Of a DNA stretch of 64,000 nt, positions 53,519 to 64,000 are shown piece after piece. The first letter of the stretch is position 1; every line of letters begins with the position of its first letter. Both the position numbers and the translations under genes were made by a program. This DNA is from Myxococcales bacterium. GTDB taxonomy: Bacteria > Myxococcota_A > Polyangia > Haliangiales > Haliangiaceae. The notes beneath the pieces are model-generated. The model ran no database searches and was not told the origin of the DNA. It saw nothing but the letters and a program-made list of their open reading frames with translations. The stretch is from NCBI GenBank assembly GCA_016717005.1, contig JADJUF010000008.1, forward strand, positions 1-64,000. The letters are read 5' to 3'.

Positions 53519-54825
53519 CAAGTTCTCCCGGGCTTCGCGCGGCGCAGGCGTCGTTCGACCTTGCGCGCGGCCGCGTCGGCGGCGATGGGGCGGGTGAGGA
53601 CGTCGACGGCGCCGCGCCGGGCCAGCGCCAGCGCGCCGGCGATGTCCCCGGCGTCGACCGTGGCGATCACCGGGCGGCCGCTGGCCAGCGCGCGCTCGAC
53701 CAGCGCGGGCGGACCGTCGACGACCACCAGCTCAGCGGGGCCGGCCGCGGGGTCGTCCGTCCGCGCGCTCGCGATCCCGATGGCCGCGAGCGCCACCATG
53801 ACCTCGTCGCTGATCGCGCCCAGCACCGCGACGGCGCCGATCGGCGCGCCGGTCGGCCCGGCCTGGGTCGTCTCGGTCCGGGTCACCATCCGGTGGGCGC
53901 GGTCCTCGTGGACCTTGCCGCGGCCGAAGCCGGGCTCGGGGTGCCAGCCCGCGGCGGTCAGGCGCAGGGCGGCGCGGTCGCACTCCTCGGCGACCTCGCG
54001 CATCGTCGGTCGGTCGGCCGGCGCCTTCTGCAGCATGCGCGACACCAGCAGCGCCACCGCCGGCGGCACGCCCGGCGCGAGCGCCGTCAGCAGCGGCGCC
54101 GCGGTGTAGACGTGGCGGCTCATGATCAGCGCCGGCGCGCCGTCGAACGGCGGCCGGTCGGCGATCAGCTCGAACAGCACGCACCCCAGCGCGTAGACGT
54201 CCGACGCGGACGTGAGCGTCGCGGCGCGGGCCTGCTCCGGCGACATGTACGCCGGCGTGCCGCCGGTGACGTCCGCGCTGGTCAGGCGCCCGACCTGGGC
54301 GTCGCCGTCGAGCGCGAACGCCAGGCCGAAGTCGATCACGACGGCCCGCTCGGCGTCGCCGCGGCGGTCGAGGAACACGTTGTCGGGCTTGAGATCGCGG
54401 TGGACCAGCCCGGCGTCGTGGGCGTGGGTCATCGCGCGGGCGACCTCCGCGGTGATCGTCAGCGCCCGCCCGAGGTCGAGCCCGACGGCGGCCTCGCGGA
54501 ACAGCGTCGTGCCCGCGAGCATCTCCATGACCAGGAAGCCCTGGGCCCCCTCCTGGCCGACGTCGAAGACCTTGCACAGGCCGCGGTGGTCGAGCCGCGC
54601 GGCCAGCTTGCCCTCGCGCAGGAACCGCGCCCGGGCCAGGGCGTCGGTGATCGTGACGATCTTGAGCGCGACGTCGCGGCCCAGGACCTGATCGTGGGCG
54701 CGCCACACCGTGCCCATGCCGCCGGCGCCGAGCATGTCGACCAGGCGGTAGCGCCCGAGCACGACCTGGTCGAGATCGGGGATCGGCTGGAGCCCGACCG
54801 GCGTCGTCGGTTCGCCGCCGGTCAC
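53518..54825 (-). CDS. Ser/Thr protein kinase with C-terminal pseudo-receiver domain (kinase 1)
   Basis: The product is 435 residues. The Hanks-type kinase domain has Gly loop GAGGMG (33-38), Lys55, HRD with Asp144 in VHRDLKPDN, DFG at 165-167 and the TPAYMSPE activation segment. All catalytic residues are present. After about residue 315 comes a receiver-like fold (AVAVLGAISDEVMVAL, ELVVVDGPPALVERALASG, RRGAVDVLTRPIAAD). The usual acidic cluster is missing and the conserved Lys is Arg, so it is probably not phosphorylated. No membrane helix is seen. The GTG start overlaps the cyclase stop. The kinase at 56637 has a related tail. Confidence 0.85.
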   Translation of the reverse strand: MTGGEPTTPVGLQPIPDLDQVVLGRYRLVDMLGAGGMGTVWRAHDQVLGRDVALKIVTITDALARARFLREGKLAARLDHRGLCKVFDVGQEGAQGFLVMEMLAGTTLFREAAVGLDLGRALTITAEVARAMTHAHDAGLVHRDLKPDNVFLDRRGDAERAVVIDFGLAFALDGDAQVGRLTSADVTGGTPAYMSPEQARAATLTSASDVYALGCVLFELIADRPPFDGAPALIMSRHVYTAAPLLTALAPGVPPAVALLVSRMLQKAPADRPTMREVAEECDRAALRLTAAGWHPEPGFGRGKVHEDRAHRMVTRTETTQAGPTGAPIGAVAVLGAISDEVMVALAAIGIASARTDDPAAGPAELVVVDGPPALVERALASGRPVIATVDAGDIAGALALARRGAVDVLTRPIAADAAARKVERRLRRAKPGRT

Positions 54826-56588
54826 GTCGTGACCTCGAACAGCTCGATCGGCTCGGCCCGGCCCGGGACCTGGTGGGTCCCGAGCCCGACGTAGTCGCCG
54901 TCCGGCGCGGCGTCGCGGGTCGTGCGCGACGCCAGGATCTGCTGCGGCCGGGCCAGCGCCTCGAGCCGCGCGGCGACGTTCACGGTGTCGCCGATGCAGG
55001 TGTACTCCATGCGGGCCTCCGACCCGAAGTTGCCGACCACGGCGTCGCCGGTGTTGATGCCGATCGCCAGGTTGATCGTGACGCCGTACTGCGCCGCCCA
55101 GGCCTCGTTGCCGACCTCGAGCCAGCGCAGCATGTCCTCGGCCGCGGCCACCGCGCGGGCGGCGTGATCGGGCTGCTCGGCCGGCGCGCCCCAGAACGCC
55201 ATGACGCAGTCGCCGATGAACTTGTCGACGGTGCCGCCGTGGCGGAACACGATCTCGGTCAGGATCGTGAACAGCTGGTTCAGCATCGCGACCACGTGCT
55301 CGGGCGGCAGCCGCTCGACCAGGCTGGTGAACGACGCGACGTCGGCGAACAGCACGGTGATCGGCCGGCGCTGGCCGCCCAGCCGCAGGTCCTGCTTGCC
55401 GGCCACGATCTCGTCGACGAGCTGCGCCGGCAGGTAGCGGCCGAGGTCGCCGCGGATCTTGCGCTCGCGCGCGATCGTGGCCTCGCTGGCCGCCAGGTCG
55501 GCGGCCGCGCCCGACATGGCCGTGGCCAGGTCCTCGAGCTCGTCGCCGGTCGCGATCGTGACCCGGCGATCGAAGCGGCGGTGGGCCAGATCGTCGGCGA
55601 ACCGCACCAGCGCGCGCACCGGCGCCGCGAGCCGCCCGCTCCACACCAGCGCGCCGCCGACCGCCGCCAGCATCGCCAGCGCGATCGCGATGATGACCGC
55701 GCGCCGCATCCGCGGGATCGACGCGAACACCTCGGCCTCCCGGCGCTCGGCGATGACCACCCACGGCACCTCGTGCAGGCTCCGCGCGGCGCCGACGACG
55801 CGGCCGCCGGCGCGCGGGTACACGCCGAACGCGTCGAACGTGATCGGGCGGGCCGGGTCGTTCGAGCCGATCTTGGCCAGCACGCCGACGACGCCGTCGG
55901 TGCGGGCCGGGGGCAGGGCGAACGCGCGCTCGGGGTCGGGGTGGGCCAGGATCCGCAGGTTGGCGTCGACGATGAAGACGCTGTCGAGGTCGTCCTTGAA
56001 GATCTCGTGGGCGATCTGCTCGACCTGATCCTGGACCGCGGTCAGCGACACCGGCGCCAGCACGTACCAGGTCGCGGCGGCGCCCTTGACCGGCACCATC
56101 ATCAGCGCGCGCGGGCCGCTCGGGCTGGTGAAGGCCGCGCTCACCGCCGGCAGCCCGTCGACGGCGCGGGCCCGCAGCTCCGCCGGCGCGATCGCCGGCA
56201 AGAGCGGCGCGGCCCCGGGCTCGGCCACGACCTCGATCGTCGCGCCGGCGCCGTCGTAGATGCCGACCTGATCGATCGTCGGGCTCGCCGACACCAGCCG
56301 GCGCGCGACCGCGACCCGCACGTCCTCGGGCGCGTCGCCGTCGGCCAGCGTCGCCGCGATCGCGGTCAACGTCGCCTCGGTGTCGTCGAGGGCGCGATCG
56401 CCGGCCCGGGCCAGGTCGGCGACGACCGTGCGCAGCTGCCCGCGGATCGTCTCCTCGAGCGCGCGTCGGTTGACGTCGATCAGCACCCAGCCGATCACCG
56501 CGAGCGGGATCACGACCAGGGCCGTCGTCATGACGGCGAGGCGGAGGCGGAACGAGCGTCTACGCATGAGGCGACCGATCTGCACCAT
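54822..56588 (-). CDS. Membrane adenylate/guanylate cyclase with Cache-like sensor and HAMP
   Basis: The product is 588 residues. A first membrane helix (about 17-38) and a periplasmic Cache-type sensor (about 40-285) lead to a second helix (about 294-315), a HAMP linker (about 316-370) and a class III cyclase domain (about 405-560). The catalytic motifs look complete: metal-binding ITVLFADVASFTSLVE, VDKFIGDCVMAFWGAP, GINTGDAVVGNFGS and CIGDTVNVAARLE. It should make cAMP (or cGMP) in response to a periplasmic cue. It sits between two kinase genes, 48 bases after kinase 2 and overlapping kinase 1. Confidence 0.88.
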   Translation of the reverse strand: MVQIGRLMRRRSFRLRLAVMTTALVVIPLAVIGWVLIDVNRRALEETIRGQLRTVVADLARAGDRALDDTEATLTAIAATLADGDAPEDVRVAVARRLVSASPTIDQVGIYDGAGATIEVVAEPGAAPLLPAIAPAELRARAVDGLPAVSAAFTSPSGPRALMMVPVKGAAATWYVLAPVSLTAVQDQVEQIAHEIFKDDLDSVFIVDANLRILAHPDPERAFALPPARTDGVVGVLAKIGSNDPARPITFDAFGVYPRAGGRVVGAARSLHEVPWVVIAERREAEVFASIPRMRRAVIIAIALAMLAAVGGALVWSGRLAAPVRALVRFADDLAHRRFDRRVTIATGDELEDLATAMSGAAADLAASEATIARERKIRGDLGRYLPAQLVDEIVAGKQDLRLGGQRRPITVLFADVASFTSLVERLPPEHVVAMLNQLFTILTEIVFRHGGTVDKFIGDCVMAFWGAPAEQPDHAARAVAAAEDMLRWLEVGNEAWAAQYGVTINLAIGINTGDAVVGNFGSEARMEYTCIGDTVNVAARLEALARPQQILASRTTRDAAPDGDYVGLGTHQVPGRAEPIELFEVTT

Positions 56589-56636
56589 GCCCGACCACGG
56601 CGGGCAGGTGCCATGTAGCGTCCGGGTAGGTGAGGG

Positions 56637-57902
56637 TCACTTGGCGGGCGGCCCGCTCGACGGCCGCCGGTGGCCGGCGAGGCGGCGCAGCTTGCGCGCG
56701 AGCTGCTCGGCGCGGACCGGCCGCGGCAGCGCGTCCCGGCAGCCGACCCGGACCCGCGCGGCGACGCCGTCGAAGTCGCCGGCCGGCACGTCGGTGACGA
56801 CCGGCACCCCCGCGGCCACCAGCTCGGCCAGGCGCGCCAGGGTCGCCCCCGGCGCGAACACCGCCACCGGCGTCCCGGGCGCGCCCGGGGCCAGCGTCCG
56901 GACGCCGGCGACCGCCAGCTCCAGGCGCAGCTCCTCGTCGAGCGGGCCGTCGACCGCGATCGCGATCGTGGCCGGATCGTCGGCGCCGTCGTCGAGCGCC
57001 GCCGGCCGCGGCAGCACCCGGTCCGAGCGCTCGCGCAGGCGCAGCGCGCCGCTCGGGCCGTCGGCGGGCGTCAGCGCCGCGACCAGGGCCGCGGCGACCG
57101 CGGCGGCGGTCGGGCGCAGCGGCGGGCTCTTGCCCAGCATCGCCAGGACCAGCTCGTCGATGGCCGGCTCGATCGGCGGCTCGAGCTCGAGCTCGCGCAG
57201 CGCCAGCGGCGGCGCGTAGGCGTGCCGGGTCAGGAGCTCGGCCACCTGGCCCAGGAACGGCGGTCGCCCCGCCAGCATCTCGTAGAGCGTGCAGCCCAGC
57301 GAGTACACGTCCGAGGCCGGGCCCACCGCCTTGCCGCGGGCCTGCTCGGGCGACATGTAGGCCGGCGTGCCGCCGAGGATGCCCTCGTCGGTCATGCGCC
57401 CGATCGAGCTGGTCGGATCGGCGATGAACGCCAGGCCGAAATCGACGACGCGCACGTCGGGCCCGTCGGCGGTGCGGTCGACGAACGTGTTCTCGGGCTT
57501 GATGTCGCGGTGGACCAGGTTGATGCGGTGGGCGGCCTCGAGCACGCGCGCGATCGCCAGCGCGATCTGCAGCGCCTCGGCGCGCGGCAGCGGCGCGGCG
57601 TCCAGGCACGCGCGCAGGGTCTGACCCGCGACCAGCTCCATCACCAGGAACAGGCCGCCCGGCGCCTCGCCGAAGTCGAGCACGCGCACCGCGTTCTCGT
57701 GGGTGAGCGTGGCCGCGACCCGGGCCTCGCGCACGAACCGCGCCCGGGCGTCGCCGCGCTCGGCCAGGTTCGCGTGAAGGATCTTCACGGCCACCGGCCG
57801 GTCCAGCTCGAGCTGGATCGCGCGCCAGACCACGCCCATGGCGCCCTGACCGATCGGGACATCGAGCCGATACTTGTCGGCGAGGAGATCTCCGGTCTGC
57901 AA
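56637..57902 (-). CDS. Ser/Thr protein kinase with C-terminal pseudo-receiver-like tail (kinase 2)
   Basis: The product is 421 residues. The kinase domain has Gly loop GQGAMG (18-23), Lys40, HRD 131-133 in VHRDIKPEN, DFG 154-156 and TPAYMSPE. The last 120 residues (TIAIAVDGPLDEELRLEL ... RDALPRPVRAEQLARKLRRL) match the tail of kinase 1 in length and pattern. The start is TTG at 57902: an in-frame TGA lies five codons upstream and no other start keeps the Gly loop. It is the first gene of the four-gene minus operon and is divergent from purB. Confidence 0.85.
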   Translation of the reverse strand: MQTGDLLADKYRLDVPIGQGAMGVVWRAIQLELDRPVAVKILHANLAERGDARARFVREARVAATLTHENAVRVLDFGEAPGGLFLVMELVAGQTLRACLDAAPLPRAEALQIALAIARVLEAAHRINLVHRDIKPENTFVDRTADGPDVRVVDFGLAFIADPTSSIGRMTDEGILGGTPAYMSPEQARGKAVGPASDVYSLGCTLYEMLAGRPPFLGQVAELLTRHAYAPPLALRELELEPPIEPAIDELVLAMLGKSPPLRPTAAAVAAALVAALTPADGPSGALRLRERSDRVLPRPAALDDGADDPATIAIAVDGPLDEELRLELAVAGVRTLAPGAPGTPVAVFAPGATLARLAELVAAGVPVVTDVPAGDFDGVAARVRVGCRDALPRPVRAEQLARKLRRLAGHRRPSSGPPAK

Positions 57903-57911
57903 ACCGCCCCG

Positions 57912-57917
57912 TGTATA
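57912..57917 (-). promoter_or_regulatory. Putative extended -10 box of the kinase-cyclase operon
   Basis: The minus strand reads TGA TATACA, then nine bases to the TTG start at 57902. It lies in the short divergent gap with purB. No ribosome site is visible between. Confidence 0.4.
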
Positions 57918-58025
57918 TCACCGCCGGCCGGGGGACAGACCGGTCGCGGCGGCGTACCGGCCCTTGCGCCCGGCGACCGCGCTTGGTACGGAAGCGCCGC
58001 GGCCGTCCGCGCCGCACCCCGCGCG

Positions 58026-59360
<1,335 letters not shown>

Positions 59361-59374
59361 CGCCCGGAGCCGCC

Positions 59375-64000
<4,626 letters not shown>

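Noticed and set aside
53519..53521. TTG at 53521 as start of the LysM gene
   Set aside because: The ATG one codon later gives a normal signal peptide and the common TGATG overlap with the kinase stop.

Overview
The window is very GC-rich (visibly above 70%, with G or C in nearly every third codon position). It reads as the chromosome of a myxobacterium-like organism (Myxococcota, perhaps near Haliangium/Kofleriaceae). The case rests on Ser/Thr kinases next to a nucleotide cyclase, lipoproteins with MopE-type metal-binding and Ile-Asp-Ala repeats, a multi-kilobase TPR protein, LysM/FecR/beta-barrel envelope proteins and MCE lipid-transport genes. This placement is inference, because no rRNA is present. 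I see no phage, insertion sequence, CRISPR array or plasmid functions.

Layout. 1-1.3 kb: small unknown ORFs with disturbed reading frame and a lipoprotein. 1.4-3.7 kb (-): hybrid histidine kinase with two receivers and a GGDEF-like domain. 3.8-7.4 kb (-): heterodimeric ABC exporter. 7.7-19 kb (+): one 3,773-residue repeat protein. 18.9-21.5 kb (-): secreted HEAT-repeat protein. 21.5-27.6 kb (+): the classical queA-tgt-yajC-secD-secF cluster (queuosine tRNA modification plus Sec accessory complex). 27.7-31.2 kb: small membrane, envelope and STAS-like proteins. 31.6-34.5 kb: glycine dehydrogenase gcvP. 34.5-37.4 kb: EF-hand protein and two lipoproteins. 37.4-43.8 kb: two converging operons that together encode two MCE (MlaD-like) proteins, two MlaE-like permeases, two MlaF-like ATPases and a TPR lipoprotein. 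43.8-47.8 kb (-): threonine aldolase, cupin anti-sigma-like protein, and a PHP phosphatase/flippase-like operon. 47.9-49.9 kb (+): two paralogous coiled-coil membrane proteins around a repeat-rich spacer. 50.4-51.3 kb (-): thymidine kinase and tRNA-Cys. 51.4-57.9 kb (-): kinase, adenylate-cyclase-like protein, kinase, LysM/FecR barrel protein. 58.0-64 kb (+): purB-purC-purL, with purL running off the end.

Many genes are joined by 4-bp GTGA/ATGA overlaps, and most of the window is operonic. A minority of genes have clear Shine-Dalgarno sites (yajC, secD, secF and the 35572 lipoprotein). Another set has a TAnnnT-type -10 box only 6-10 bases before the start codon, suggesting leaderless mRNAs.

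Three otherwise intact conserved genes (the histidine kinase, secD and threonine aldolase) carry a single-base frame change, and the left edge carries several more. Residual indel errors in the assembly are the simplest explanation, so these genes should not be read as dead without checking the reads. The most interesting unexplained items are a dispersed palindromic element seen at 48.7 and 51.2 kb, the paralogous coiled-coil pair, the kinase-cyclase-kinase-LysM operon with pseudo-receiver tails, and the doubled MCE transporter with asymmetric ATPases.
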